Assembly (NCBI RefSeq): GCF_002101785.1
Contig: NZ_LQPJ01000121.1
Coordinates: forward strand, 78,962-142,961
Length of the DNA stretch: 64,000 nucleotides
Direction: 5' to 3'
Origin: Mycobacterium palustre
GTDB lineage: Bacteria > Actinomycetota > Actinomycetes > Mycobacteriales > Mycobacteriaceae
Numbering within the stretch: the stretch's first letter is position 1; each line of letters begins with the position of its first letter. Positions 50,698 through 59,368 of this stretch are shown here, one piece after another. A program made the position numbers and the translations under genes. Under the pieces are notes generated by a model. The model saw only the letters and a program-made list of their open reading frames with translations, did not search any database and was not told the DNA's origin.

Positions 50698-51851
50698 TCG
50701 ATGAGCGCGAAAGTCTTTGAGGGAAACTTGATTTCGGGTATGTAGTCGGACGGCACATCGAAATCGGGGATCTGCCTGAGCCATTCGGCGACGACGATGG
50801 TCAGCTCGATCCGCGCCAGATGGGAGCCCAGGCAGCGGTGCGGTCCGCCGCCGAAACCCCAGTGCCGGTGCACCTTGCCGTCCATGACCAGCTCGTCGCT
50901 CGACATCGCGTCGGTGCCGTCGCGGTTGACCGCTGCCATGCACAACCGCACCGGTGTGCCCGCCGGCAGCGTCATGCCCCCGATGGTCACCATTTCCGTC
51001 GTCACGCGCGGCGCCACCGGCGCCGACGGCTCCAGGCGAACGATCTCTTCGATGAAAACCCTGATCTGCCTTGGGTTTTCGCGCAACGCTTCGCGCAGTT
51101 CCGGCCTGCGCGCGAGTTCGTACAGTGAGAATCCGATGGCCGCGGTGACCGTGTCCAGGCCCGCCAGGATCAACAGGTGGCTCATGCCGAGCAGCTCGAG
51201 ATCGGAAAAGTCGCCGTCGCCGGTCATCACATGCGACAACATGTCATCGCCGGGGTTCTTGCGGCGCTGCTGGATCACCTCCGACAGGTACGCCAACAGC
51301 TTCTGCCCCTTGTCGATGTCCTCAGGGCCGAGATAGACCTTGTCGGAGACGACGGAGTCTTTCCAATCGATCAACATGTCGCGGTCCTTGAGCGGCAGGC
51401 CGTAAAGATCGAGGAACACCTCGAAGGGGTACAGCCGCGCAAAGTCCGCCATCGCCTCGCACTTGCCCCGTTCGGCGACCGCGGCGATCATCTCCGCGGC
51501 GTGGCGCTCCAGTATGGGCCGGGACTTGGCCAAGCCGGCAGGGCTGAAGTAGGGCTGCAGAATCTTGCGGTAGCGGGTGTGCTCGGGCGGGTCGAACGCC
51601 AGCGGCACCACGGGCAGCGGATAACCCGGGGGCTGCAGCGCCAGCCGGGACGAGAAAACCTTGGGATTGCGCAGCGCGGCAAGGACATCCTCGCGGCGCG
51701 TGATGTAGTAGTGGCCGTTCATGAAGACCACCGGCCCGGCGTCTCGCAGCGCCTTCCAGCCGACACCGCGGTCGGCGGACATCGGCAACTTGAAGTAGTC
51801 GAGCCGCGGCAGGTAGAACGTGCCTGGCTGGCTGTCGCCAAGGGTGCTCAT
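50676..51851 (-). CDS. cyp143: cytochrome P450, CYP143 family
   Basis: 391 residues from ATG 51851. The I-helix motif is LLILAGLDTVTAAIGFSLYE. The EXXR motif appears as RIEEIVRLEP-like FIEEIVRLEPSAPVAPR. The haem loop is HWGFGGGPHRCLGSHLARIE with the proximal Cys. The N-terminal part GDSQPGTFYLPRLDYFKLPM and the position inside ESX-5 correspond to Rv1785c. P450s need two electron carriers; the ferredoxin encoded divergently at 52075 is the likely partner, as in M. tuberculosis where the two genes are paired. The substrate is not known. It converges on eccC5. Confidence 0.95.
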   Translation of the reverse strand: MSTLGDSQPGTFYLPRLDYFKLPMSADRGVGWKALRDAGPVVFMNGHYYITRREDVLAALRNPKVFSSRLALQPPGYPLPVVPLAFDPPEHTRYRKILQPYFSPAGLAKSRPILERHAAEMIAAVAERGKCEAMADFARLYPFEVFLDLYGLPLKDRDMLIDWKDSVVSDKVYLGPEDIDKGQKLLAYLSEVIQQRRKNPGDDMLSHVMTGDGDFSDLELLGMSHLLILAGLDTVTAAIGFSLYELARRPELREALRENPRQIRVFIEEIVRLEPSAPVAPRVTTEMVTIGGMTLPAGTPVRLCMAAVNRDGTDAMSSDELVMDGKVHRHWGFGGGPHRCLGSHLARIELTIVVAEWLRQIPDFDVPSDYIPEIKFPSKTFALIELPLHWG

Positions 51852-52074
51852 GCGCTGGTGATCTCCGCTTGTCTGTTTGTTGCCAGGCCCTGCTTGGAAC
51901 CTCGTCGTCACCGATTTCGGCTGGCACACCAATATCGCATGCGCGCAAAAAGGGGGCCAATCGGCTGGCGAGTATGAGCCTGCACCCGGCGGCCGCGAGC
52001 GAGCGACTAATCTATCTATCGATTCGTCTAGTTCATCTGGGTGTTCCCCGAAGCCGCCGATGAAGGAAAACCTA

Positions 52075-52269
52075 GTGAAGGTTCGTCTCGAGAAGTCCAG
52101 ATGTGTGGGCCACGCCCAGTGTTTCGCCGTCGATCCAAACCTGTTCCCGATCGACGAGTCGGGCTATTCGATCCTCGAAGAGCGCGAGGTGCGGCCCGAG
52201 GACGAGCAGCTGACGCGCGACGGCGTGGCCTCGTGCCCGGAAATGGCGTTGATCCTCGACGAGGACTGA
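52075..52269 (+). CDS. [3Fe-4S]-type ferredoxin, partner of CYP143
   Basis: 64 residues from GTG 52075, seven bases after AAGGAA (ATG 52060 would add five residues). CVGHAQCFAVDPNLFPID followed by GVASCPEMALILDED is the CXXHXXC...CP motif in which His replaces one Cys; such ferredoxins serve P450 enzymes. The acidic surface (EEREVRPEDEQ) would suit docking with a P450. It is divergent from cyp143 with a gap of about 220 bp. It corresponds to Rv1786, 67 residues. Confidence 0.93.
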   Translation: MKVRLEKSRCVGHAQCFAVDPNLFPIDESGYSILEEREVRPEDEQLTRDGVASCPEMALILDED

Positions 52270-52783
52270 CACCGATAAGGGCGGGCTCAGAAACTTATGT
52301 GAGCCCGCCGCAAACGCGACATGCGAACCGCAGGTGAACATTCGGTCGTTCTTGGTGAACCGCGGTTGGCCGGGAGTGAACTTTGGTTGGCCGGGAATGA
52401 ACAGTTGGCGTCGCGGGTCGGCGGCCCCCGAAACGACCAACTAATGTTTCTCGCGAGCGGCAGTTCGGACACAAAAGAGCTGTCGCTCGGTTGCTGACAG
52501 CGGGTCGACCGAGGCGCGTCGTGGACGTCGTTCGAAAGCAAATGTCCGGGAATTCTGGTGGCTGGCCACCGATTCGGGGACAACGAACGGGTCGCGCGGT
52601 GGCGCGGCGGTTACCCCGCCAACCGGATTTGCTGGCCCCAAGGTCCGAGTCAGACAACGACATCCGACGGGTAATGGCGCCCGGCGGTACCGATGTTTGT
52701 ACGAGGTCGTGACTGCGACCGCCAGAGTTCTTATGTGACAGCCGAGATCGCCATCGCGATCACGGCCAACTGAGGAGGACACG
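52270..52783. other. intergenic region between the ferredoxin and first PPE gene
   Basis: 514 bp with no supported gene. It holds the four-copy 21-bp repeat at 52335-52402, then about 380 bp to the PPE start with a strong GGAGGA ribosome site at about 52772-52778. Several short open frames exist but none has a start signal and codon character together. Confidence 0.5.
52335..52402. repeat. four TGAAC boxes at exact 21-bp spacing
   Basis: TGAAC starts at 52335, 52356, 52377 and 52398. Copies 2 and 3 also share GGTTGGCCGGGA(A/G) at 52364-52375 and 52385-52396. The last copy continues as TGAACAGTTGGCG, matching elements upstream of the PE genes at 54100 and 59360. A 21-bp period places all boxes on one face of the helix. 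It may be a tandem duplication of an operator or a small VNTR. Confidence 0.75.
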
Positions 52784-54064
52784 GTGTTCGACTTCGGAGC
52801 GTTACCGCCCGAAATCAATTCCGGTCGGATGTACGCGGGTCCGGGAGCCGAGTCGATAATGGTTGCCGCGACGGCCTGGGATGCGCTGGCCGCGGAGCTG
52901 TCGACGGCCGCCAGCGGCTACAACTCGGTGATCACGGAGCTGACCAGCGCGCCATGGGTGGGCCCCTCGTCCACCGCGATGGTGTCGGCGGTCGTTCCCT
53001 ACGTGACCTGGCTCAGCACCGCCGCCGGCCTGGCAGAGGAGAGCGCCAGTCAGGCGCGCGCCGCCGCGGGCGCTTTCGAGGCGGCGTTCGCGATGACGGT
53101 GCCCCCGCCCGTGATTGCGGCCAACCGGCTGTTGTTGATGACGCTCGTCGCGACCAACTTTTTCGGGCAAAACACCCCCGCCATCATGGCCACCGAAGCG
53201 CAGTACATGGAGATGTGGGCCCAGGACGCCGCGGCGATGTACGGCTACGCCGCATCCTCGGCGGCCGCCACCGTGCTGACCCCGTACCCGTCCCCGCCGA
53301 ACACCAGCACGCCCGACGCGCCGGCCCAGCAGGGCGCTGCGGTCGCGCAGGCGACCTCGGAGCCGGCCGGGAACTCCGCACAGACGGCGGCGCAGGCGGC
53401 CGCCTCGATCCCCCAGACGCTGCAGCAAATGGCGCTGCAGTGGGTGTCGGGCCTGCAACCCACAAACTGGCCCTTCACGATGCTGCAGCAACAGTTCGAG
53501 GATTTCCTTCAATACGGGTTGCCCACCTCGCTCAACGACTGGTTCGGGATCAAAAACAATGGCTTGTCGTTTCCGTCCAGCGGCATAAGCCCCCTGTACA
53601 ACGAGGCGAGACAGTTCCTGCAGGCGTACTTCGGGGTCGGTATCGGAAACTTCGGCTGGTCGATAGGCCAGCAGCTGACCTTCGGCCCCGGTGGTGCGAC
53701 GGCCGGCGCCGGCGGTGCCTGGTTCCCGACCCCGCAGTTCGGTGGCCTGCACCTGGGCGCAGTCGGCGGCGGTCTGGGCGGCATCCCGCACACCGCTGGG
53801 GCGATAGAGGCGAGCACCGGCGGGGCCGGCAAGATCGGTGCGCTGTCGGTGCCGGCGAACTGGTCGACACCGACTTCAGAGGCCACCGTCACGCTCGCCG
53901 CCGCCGAGGAAACGCCGGCACACGCCGGTGCGGGCGCCCCCGGGAACGCCCTGCTGCGCGGCGTGCCGATGGGAGGCGTGGGTCGGCGCAGCGCAGGCTA
54001 CGGCTACACGAACAAATACGGCTTCCGCTACAGCGTGCTGACGCGCCCGCCGTCGGCCGGATGA
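52784..54064 (+). CDS. PPE family protein, PPE-SVP type (first of the ESX-5 PPE cluster)
   Basis: 426 residues from GTG 52784, behind TGAGGAGGAC. The PPE domain (about 1-175): FDFGALPPEINSGRMYAGPG, TSAPWVGPSSTAMVSAVVPY (WxG) and NFFGQNTPAIMATEAQYMEM, then WAQDAAAMYGYAASSAAA. The C-terminal half has the SVP signature (GALSVPANWSTP) and the ending PMGGVGRRSAGYGYTNKYGF with LTRPPSAG. It occupies the PPE25 position but is not a clear orthologue of M. tuberculosis PPE25. It should be exported by ESX-5 together with a PE and EspG5. The repeat region upstream suggests specific regulation. Confidence 0.93.
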   Translation: MFDFGALPPEINSGRMYAGPGAESIMVAATAWDALAAELSTAASGYNSVITELTSAPWVGPSSTAMVSAVVPYVTWLSTAAGLAEESASQARAAAGAFEAAFAMTVPPPVIAANRLLLMTLVATNFFGQNTPAIMATEAQYMEMWAQDAAAMYGYAASSAAATVLTPYPSPPNTSTPDAPAQQGAAVAQATSEPAGNSAQTAAQAAASIPQTLQQMALQWVSGLQPTNWPFTMLQQQFEDFLQYGLPTSLNDWFGIKNNGLSFPSSGISPLYNEARQFLQAYFGVGIGNFGWSIGQQLTFGPGGATAGAGGAWFPTPQFGGLHLGAVGGGLGGIPHTAGAIEASTGGAGKIGALSVPANWSTPTSEATVTLAAAEETPAHAGAGAPGNALLRGVPMGGVGRRSAGYGYTNKYGFRYSVLTRPPSAG

Positions 54065-54078
54065 TGACGGGCCCGAGA

Positions 54079-54109
54079 TGAACATCAGTTGTCCACCAGT
54101 AAACAGTTC
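54079..54109. promoter_or_regulatory. TGAA-N17-TAAACAGTT element upstream of the first PE gene
   Basis: TGAAC at 54079 and TAAAC at 54100 are exactly 21 bp apart; the second continues CAGTAAACAGTTCG (54098-54111). The element is related to those at 52377-52402 and 59339-59368. It lies 132 bp before the PE start at 54236 and 15 bp after the PPE stop, so it is probably in a promoter of the PE-PPE pair. Confidence 0.6.
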
Positions 54110-54235
54110 GCGCTAAGGAGGCGGGACCCGACCGGATCCAATTTAGTCTCACTAGCGAGCTATGTCCGCAAGTGAGCTTCACCAGCAACGCGTTCCTTAA
54201 AGGTCATCGAGCCTGAAGGTTGAGGAGGAAACCAA

Positions 54236-54535
54236 ATGTCGTTTGTGACTACGCAGCCAGAAGCGCTGGCGGCGGCGGCCGGCAGCTTGCAGGGCATCGG
54301 CTCGGCGTTGAGCGCCCAGAATGCCGCCGCGGCGGCCCCGACGACGGGCGTGGTGCCTGCGGCCGCGGACGAGGTGTCGGCGCTGACCGCGGCGCAGTTC
54401 GCCGCGCACGCCCAGATGTACCAGGCCGTCAGCGCCCAGGCCGCGGCGATTCACGAGCAGTTCGTCAGCACCCTGGGCATCAGCTCGGGGTCGTACGCAG
54501 CGACCGAGGCGGCCAACGCGGCCGCGACAGGCTAG
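54236..54535 (+). CDS. PE18: PE family protein (PE18-like)
   Basis: 99 residues from ATG 54236, with TGAGGAGG upstream. The sequence SFVTTQPEALAAAAGSLQGI is the PE signature (PE at 8-9). The two-helix hairpin is typical, and the C-terminal YAATEAANAAATG contains the YxxxD/E type VII export signal (Y-A-A-T-E). It is nearly identical to the PE proteins at 57568 and 59459 and to M. tuberculosis PE18/PE19, which differ little. It is followed after 11 bases by its PPE partner, and the PE-PPE heterodimer would be carried by EspG5. Confidence 0.95.
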   Translation: MSFVTTQPEALAAAAGSLQGIGSALSAQNAAAAAPTTGVVPAAADEVSALTAAQFAAHAQMYQAVSAQAAAIHEQFVSTLGISSGSYAATEAANAAATG

Positions 54536-54546
54536 GAGGTCGGAAC

Positions 54547-55782
54547 GTGTCTGATTTGGGGTTGTTGCCTCCCGAGATCAGCTCCGCGCTGATCTATGCG
54601 GGTCCGGGCTCTGGGTCGCTGATGGCGGCCGCCTCCGCGTGGAACGGGCTTGCCGCGGAGCTGAATTCGGCGGCGTTGGGCTATGACACCGTCGTCACGC
54701 AGCTGGCCAGCGAGGAGTGGCTGGGGCCGGCCTCGGCGTCGATGGCGGCCGCGGCGGAGCCGTACGCGCAGTGGATGGCCACCACCGCCGCGCAGGCCGA
54801 GGAGGCCGCCGCCCAGGCTCAGAACGCCGCGGCGGCCTACGAGACCGTGCTCGCCTCGGTGGTGCCGCCGCCGCTGATCGCGCTGAACCGCACCGAGCTG
54901 TCGCAGGCCACGGCGACCAACGTGCTGGGTCAGAACAACGGCATCATCGCGCAGCTGGAGGCCCAGTACCAGGAGTTTTGGGCCCAAAACGCCTCGGCGT
55001 TGTACAGCTACGCGGGACAATCGGCGGCGGCGACGAAGGTGACGCCGTTCCAGAACGCGCCCGCGGTCGCCAATCCGGCCGCTGCCAGTACCCAGGCCGC
55101 GGCGGCGGCGAGCAGTCCGGCCGCCTCGATCCAGCAGACCCTGCAGAGCTTCCTCACCCAGATCCAGACCCAGCTCGCACAACTGGCGGGGCCGTTCGCC
55201 AGCCCCACCACGACGACCCAGAGCGCATCGCTGTTCTCGTCGTCCAACCCGCTGCTGCAGGAGGCCTGGTTCCTCATCAGTGGCCAGACGGTCCTGCCGT
55301 CGAACATCGGTACGTTCCTGGGTGGTTACTCGAACTACGCGAGCTTCTTCTACAACACCGAGGGTCTGCCGTACTTCAGCGTTGGTATGGGGAACTTCGG
55401 TGTTCAGATGGCCAAGACGGTCGGGGCTATCGGCGGGGCGGCACCGGCAGCCGCGGCCGCCGTGCCCAAGGGCCTGCCCGGCCTGGGTGGGCTGCTCGGC
55501 GGCGGGGCCGGCGGAGCGGCGGCCCACTTGGGCGCCGCGACCTCGATCGGCAAGCTGTCGGTGCCGGCCACCTGGGCTGGGTCGGTCGCCCCGGCGACGG
55601 GGCATGTCGCGCCTCAGCTGGTCAGCACGGTCAGCGCCGCCCCGGAGGCCGCCTCCGGGGGGCCCGGAAACCTGCTGGGCGGCATGCCGCTGGCCGGGGT
55701 GGGCTCCGGCGCCTCCAGCGGTGCCGGGCCACGGTACGGGTTCCGCCCGACCGTTATGGCGCGGCCACCCCTGGGCGGCTAG
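54547..55782 (+). CDS. PPE26-like PPE-SVP protein (first copy)
   Basis: 411 residues from GTG 54547. SDLGLLPPEISSALIYAGPG, ASEEWLGPASASMAAAAEPY (WxG region), NVLGQNNGIIAQLEAQYQEF and WAQNASALYSYAGQSAAATK form the PPE domain. The C-terminus has FFYNTEGLPYFSVGMGNFGV, AAVPKGLPGLGGLLGGGAGG, SIGKLSVPATWAG (SVP) and GAGPRYGFRPTVMARP, close in type to M. tuberculosis PPE26. It follows the PE gene with an 11-base gap and is followed by a hairpin terminator at 55806. It is a paralogue of 57878; the C-terminal parts differ more than the PPE domains. Confidence 0.94.
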   Translation: MSDLGLLPPEISSALIYAGPGSGSLMAAASAWNGLAAELNSAALGYDTVVTQLASEEWLGPASASMAAAAEPYAQWMATTAAQAEEAAAQAQNAAAAYETVLASVVPPPLIALNRTELSQATATNVLGQNNGIIAQLEAQYQEFWAQNASALYSYAGQSAAATKVTPFQNAPAVANPAAASTQAAAAASSPAASIQQTLQSFLTQIQTQLAQLAGPFASPTTTTQSASLFSSSNPLLQEAWFLISGQTVLPSNIGTFLGGYSNYASFFYNTEGLPYFSVGMGNFGVQMAKTVGAIGGAAPAAAAAVPKGLPGLGGLLGGGAGGAAAHLGAATSIGKLSVPATWAGSVAPATGHVAPQLVSTVSAAPEAASGGPGNLLGGMPLAGVGSGASSGAGPRYGFRPTVMARPPLGG

Positions 55783-55805
55783 CTGCCCTTCTGTTAACGC
55801 GCGTC

Positions 55806-55835
55806 GTGGGCGCAGGCATGATTGCCTGCGCCCAC
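55806..55835. terminator. hairpin after the first PE-PPE pair
   Basis: GTGGGCGCAGGCA (55806-55818) pairs perfectly with TGCCTGCGCCCAC (55823-55835), loop TGAT: 13-bp stem, four-base loop. It begins 24 bases after the PPE stop. A T-run is missing, which is usual for mycobacterial terminators. Confidence 0.75.
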
Positions 55836-56199
55836 GGCCGTATCTGGCGACGACCCGACCACTTGCGTCCCGGCTAGCCATCTCGGCGCCGCCGTCAGGG
55901 CTTTTATCTGCGGCCGGATTTTTACCCGGCGGCACGGTTTCGGCCCCCGCGCACACCGGTCCCGGCGCCGCCGTGCCACCACGTCCCCCGGGCAAATCCT
56001 CGCCGTATTTCTGCAGTTGACGGCCGTGCCGTCACCTTGTCGCCGGCCGCGAGTCGCCGAGGTGGCCAGCGGGGCAACCGCGCCTACTGCGCGGCCACGC
56101 GGGGCGGCGTCGGCGCCGAGCCGGGGCGCCGAGGGATCGCGCCCCCTTAGCCTCAAGCAAGCAAATTTTCGTCGCGTGAAACAGCTTGCGAGGGGACAG
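55836..56199. other. intergenic region at the junction of the two PPE-PE-PPE blocks
   Basis: 364 bp without a supported gene. It separates the two duplicated blocks and carries the ribosome site of the next PPE (GAGGGGA at 56190-56196). The TGAAC element found before other units was not seen here. A promoter is expected but could not be localised. Confidence 0.4.
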
Positions 56200-57426
56200 G
56201 TGTTCGACTTCGGGGCGTTACCGCCGGAGATCAACTCGGGCCGGATGTACGCGGGCCCTGGTTCGGGATCCCTGATGGCCGCGGCCGGGGCGTGGGATGG
56301 GGTCGCCGCCGAGCTGGGCAACACGGCGGCCGGTTACACGTCGGTGATCGCCGAGTTGACCAGCTCGTGGCTCGGCCCGGCGTCGCGGTCCATGCTGGCC
56401 GCGGCCACCCCCTACGTGGACTGGCTCAACTCGGCGGCGGCGGCGGCCGAAGAGGCCGGCAACCAGGCGAGGGCCGCCGCGGCGGCCCTCGAAGCCGCGT
56501 TCGACCTGACGGTCCCGCCACCGGTGATCGCGGCCAACCGGGCGTTGCTGGCGACGCTGGTGGCGACCAACTTCTTCGGTCAGAACACACCAGCGATCGC
56601 TGCCACCGAAGCCCAATACGCCGAAATGTGGGCCCAGGACGCCACCGCCATGTACGGCTACGCCGCCGCCTCGGCGGTCGCCACGCGGCTCACCGAGTTC
56701 ACCGAACCCGCACAAAACACCGACCAGGGCGGGCTGTCCGCTCAGGCGGCTGCCGTCAGTCAGGCCCTCGCCACCCCGGCCGGCACCAGCTCGCAAGCGG
56801 CCGCAACGACCCCGGCGCTCGGCGTCACCCCGAACACCATCTCAGGCACGTCGCTAGTCGCGACGATAAACCAAGCGCTGCAACAACTTTCGTCCGGGGC
56901 CCTGGCCTCACCGCTGAACCCGTACAACTGGTGGATCGTGCAGCAGTTCGCCAACCTCAACGTCGCGAACCGAACGGCGTTGTCCCGCGGCACCGTTGGG
57001 CTCGCATACTTTTCCGTCGGCATCATGAGCTTCTTCGGCTCCATCACGCAACAGTTGACCTTCGGTCCCGGGGGAGCCACGGCCGGCGCTGGTGGAGCCT
57101 GGTATGCCACACCGCAATTCGCCGGTCTCCACCTGGGCGCGGTGGGCAGCGCGGCCCCCAACGCCGTGTCGGCGAGCCTCTCCTCGGCCACCAAGATCGG
57201 GGGGTTGTCGGTGCCGACGAACTGGGCGTCCTCGCCCGGCGTGATCGAGGAACAGGCCGCGCAGGCCATCGCCGTCGACTACGTCACCGACCCGCAGGGC
57301 GGACCGAGCGGGCTGCTGCGCGGCATCCCGATGGGCAGCGGCGGCCGGCGCGCCGGCTCGGCCTGGCCCCCGCGCGAGTACGGATTCAGGCGCAGCGTGC
57401 TCACCCGACCGCCGTCCGCCGGATAG
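56200..57426 (+). CDS. PPE family protein, PPE-SVP type (second block)
   Basis: 408 residues from GTG 56200, preceded by GAGGGGAC. The PPE domain starts FDFGALPPEINSGRMYAGPG like the first PPE, with TSSWLGPASRSMLAAATPYV, FFGQNTPAIAATEAQYAEMW and AQDATAMYGYAAASAVATRL. The C-terminal region keeps QQLTFGPGGATAGAGGAWYA, TPQFAGLHLGAVGS, GGLSVPTNWAS (SVP) and the ending YGFRRSVLTRPPSAG, showing shared ancestry with 52784 over its whole length. No PE is directly before it, but one follows after 141 bp. Export via ESX-5 is expected. Confidence 0.93.
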   Translation: MFDFGALPPEINSGRMYAGPGSGSLMAAAGAWDGVAAELGNTAAGYTSVIAELTSSWLGPASRSMLAAATPYVDWLNSAAAAAEEAGNQARAAAAALEAAFDLTVPPPVIAANRALLATLVATNFFGQNTPAIAATEAQYAEMWAQDATAMYGYAAASAVATRLTEFTEPAQNTDQGGLSAQAAAVSQALATPAGTSSQAAATTPALGVTPNTISGTSLVATINQALQQLSSGALASPLNPYNWWIVQQFANLNVANRTALSRGTVGLAYFSVGIMSFFGSITQQLTFGPGGATAGAGGAWYATPQFAGLHLGAVGSAAPNAVSASLSSATKIGGLSVPTNWASSPGVIEEQAAQAIAVDYVTDPQGGPSGLLRGIPMGSGGRRAGSAWPPREYGFRRSVLTRPPSAG

Positions 57427-57567
57427 CGCGATGTCTGTCGAAAACGGCGCAATGCGGCGCAACCACCGACTTCGCCCGACGGCCGCCCGGCCGCGGCGAA
57501 TCGACGCACCTCGGCCGAACGCCGGCGAGGTGCGCCATCAACCCACGAATATCGAGGAGGCGACAAC

Positions 57568-57867
57568 ATGTCGTTCGTGACTACGCAGCCGGAGGCGCTC
57601 GCGGCTGCGGCGGGCACCCTGCAGGGCATCGGGTCGTCGTTGAACGCCCAGAACGCCGCGGCGGCGGGGCCGACCACGGGGGTGGTGCCGGCGGCGGCCG
57701 ACGAGGTGTCGGCGCTGACGGCGGCGCAGTTCGCCGCCCACGCTCAGGTGTACCAGGCCGTGAGCGCCCAGGCCGCGGCCATTCATGAGTTGTTCGTCAA
57801 CACCTTGGGCGTCAGCGCCGGGTCGTATGCGGCCACCGAGGCGGCCAACGCGGCCGCGGCCGGTTAG
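57568..57867 (+). CDS. PE family protein (second PE copy)
   Basis: 99 residues from ATG 57568, with GAGGAGGCGAC ahead. SFVTTQPEALAAAAGTLQGI matches the other two PE proteins apart from a few substitutions (GT for GS, SSLN for SALS, ELFVNTLGVSAGS). The C-terminus YAATEAANAAAAG again carries YxxxE. It is the partner of the PPE that follows after ten bases. It has no equivalent in the shorter M. tuberculosis order and belongs to the duplicated block. Confidence 0.94.
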   Translation: MSFVTTQPEALAAAAGTLQGIGSSLNAQNAAAAGPTTGVVPAAADEVSALTAAQFAAHAQVYQAVSAQAAAIHELFVNTLGVSAGSYAATEAANAAAAG

Positions 57868-57877
57868 GGGTCTGAAC

Positions 57878-59110
57878 ATGGCAATCGATTTTGGTGCGCT
57901 GCCACCGGAGATCAACTCGGCGCGCTTGTACGCCGGTGCGGGCTCGGCGCCGCTGGTGGCCGCGGCCTCCGCGTGGAACTCGCTGGCCGCCGAGCTGAAC
58001 GCCGCCGCTCTGGGCTACGAGAACGTGGTGACCCAGTTGGCGGGCGAGGAGTGGCTGGGCCCCGCCTCGGCGTCGGCGGCCGCGGCCCTGCAACCGTATA
58101 TCGACTGGGTGAGCACCACCGCGGCCCGGGCCGAGGAGGCGGCCACGCAGGCCAGCGCGGCCGCCGCGGCGTACGAGAACGCCATCGCCTCGATCGTGCC
58201 GCCGCCGCTCATCGCGGCGAACCGGGCGGAGCAGGCGCAGGCGGTGGCGACCAACATCTTGGGGCAGAACACGGCGATCATCGCCCAGCTGGAGGCCCAA
58301 TATTTGGAATTTTGGGCCCAAGACGCCGCAACGATGTACAGCTATGCCGGCAACTCGGCGAGCGCTTCGACGGTTACGCCATTCACCGCGGCGCCGCAGG
58401 TCGCCAATCCGGCCGCCTCGACCACGCAGGCCGCCGCGGTCACCTCCGCCGCGGGGACGTCGGTCGGCTCAATCCAGCAGCAGATCAACAACGCAATCAG
58501 CCAGATCACCGCCCAGCTGCTAAGCCTCGCCGCGCCGTTCTATGGACCCATTAACCAGGAATGGGACTTCCTGACGTCGTCTTCCGGGCCGCTGTCTTGG
58601 CTCTGGAAGATCTTGTTCGGGAGCACGAGCTTCCCGGGTAGCAGCCTTTCGGCGTTCATGTCGGCGGTGTCGCCGTATGCGGGCGTCTTCTATAACACCG
58701 AGGGTCTGCCTTACTTCAGCATCGGTATGTCCAACTTCCTGACTCAGACCGCGAAAACGGCGGGGGTGCTCGGCGGCGCGGCGCCGGCGGCCGCGGCCGC
58801 CGTGCCCAAGGGCCTGCCCGGGCTGGGCGGGCTGCTGGGGGGCGGCGGCGCCCCGCCCGTGGCGGCCCACCTGGGCAGCGCGACCTCGATCGGCAAGCTG
58901 TCGGTGCCGGCCTCCTGGTCGGGGCCCGCCGCGGCGCCCAGCCACGCCACCGCCATCCCGGTCAGCAACGTGCGGGAAGCCCCCGACGCGGGCGCCGGAA
59001 ACCTGCTGGGCGGCATGCCGCTGGCCGGTGCGGGCACCGGATCGTCGGGTGCCGGACCGCGCTACGGGTTCAAGCCCACAGTGATGGCCCGCCCGCCCGC
59101 GGCCGGATAG
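57878..59110 (+). CDS. PPE26: PPE26-like PPE-SVP protein (second copy, closest to PPE26)
   Basis: 410 residues from ATG 57878. The PPE domain is AIDFGALPPEINSARLYAGA, AGEEWLGPASASAAAALQPY and NILGQNTAIIAQLEAQYLEF. The C-terminal SSGPLSWLWKILFGSTSF and FYNTEGLPYFSIGMSNFLTQ stretches closely recall M. tuberculosis PPE26, more than the copy at 54547 does. SIGKLSVPASWSG is the SVP motif, and GAGPRYGFKPTVMARPPAAG the end. The gene follows its PE after ten bases. The name is by resemblance and synteny and is not certain. Confidence 0.9.
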   Translation: MAIDFGALPPEINSARLYAGAGSAPLVAAASAWNSLAAELNAAALGYENVVTQLAGEEWLGPASASAAAALQPYIDWVSTTAARAEEAATQASAAAAAYENAIASIVPPPLIAANRAEQAQAVATNILGQNTAIIAQLEAQYLEFWAQDAATMYSYAGNSASASTVTPFTAAPQVANPAASTTQAAAVTSAAGTSVGSIQQQINNAISQITAQLLSLAAPFYGPINQEWDFLTSSSGPLSWLWKILFGSTSFPGSSLSAFMSAVSPYAGVFYNTEGLPYFSIGMSNFLTQTAKTAGVLGGAAPAAAAAVPKGLPGLGGLLGGGGAPPVAAHLGSATSIGKLSVPASWSGPAAAPSHATAIPVSNVREAPDAGAGNLLGGMPLAGAGTGSSGAGPRYGFKPTVMARPPAAG

Positions 59111-59167
59111 TTGCGACCCGGCGAACGGCGATGACGCTCGACGGTTACGGCGGCCCGCCACGCGCCC

Positions 59168-59191
59168 CCCCGGGGCATTTGCTCCCCGGGG
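59168..59191. terminator. CCCCGGGG hairpin after the second PPE-PE-PPE block
   Basis: CCCCGGGG at 59168-59175 and again at 59184-59191 can pair (the sequence is self-complementary), leaving an eight-base loop CATTTGCT. It is 57 bases after the PPE stop, in front of the promoter region of the last PE gene. Confidence 0.55.
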
Positions 59192-59338
59192 TTGCGTCAC
59201 GGCGCGGGCGACCGCCATACTTACTGGTCAGCCCGCCCGGCGAGGGTCTCCCCGTGCACGGCGGCTGGCGGTTTGCTGTGAGCGTCCTGCAAGACCCCCG
59301 TTCCGGGCCGGACCCTGTTACTGTGTCGTTACCAAAAG

Positions 59339-59368
59339 TGAATTCGCCGTGCCATCCAGTGAACAATT
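59339..59368. promoter_or_regulatory. TGAA-N17-TGAACAATT element upstream of the last PE gene
   Basis: TGAAT at 59339 and TGAAC at 59360 are exactly 21 bp apart, the second continuing CAGTGAACAATTG (59358-59370). It is the same layout as at 54079 and 52377. It lies 91 bp before the PE start at 59459 in a 348-bp gap, together with the hairpin at 59168; otherwise no gene is seen in that gap. Confidence 0.6.

Larger units (their letters stand above)
52784..59110 (+). repeat. imperfect tandem duplication of a PPE-PE-PPE block
   Basis: Block 1: PPE 52784, PE 54236, PPE 54547. Block 2: PPE 56200, PE 57568, PPE 57878. Start-to-start offsets are 3416, 3332 and 3331 bp. Order and strand are the same, and each PE is followed within about 11 bases by its PPE. 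The PE copies are almost identical, the PPE domains very similar and the C-terminal parts divergent. M. tuberculosis has a single PPE25-PE18-PPE26-PPE27-PE19 series, so this layout probably arose by segmental duplication and later divergence, or by conversion among copies. Confidence 0.65.

Noticed and set aside
57871..57880. TGAAC at 57873 just before the second PPE26-like gene, similar to the ESX-5 element
   Set aside because: It overlaps the start codon, has no partner 21 bp away and lacks the ARTT extension, so it is taken as chance.
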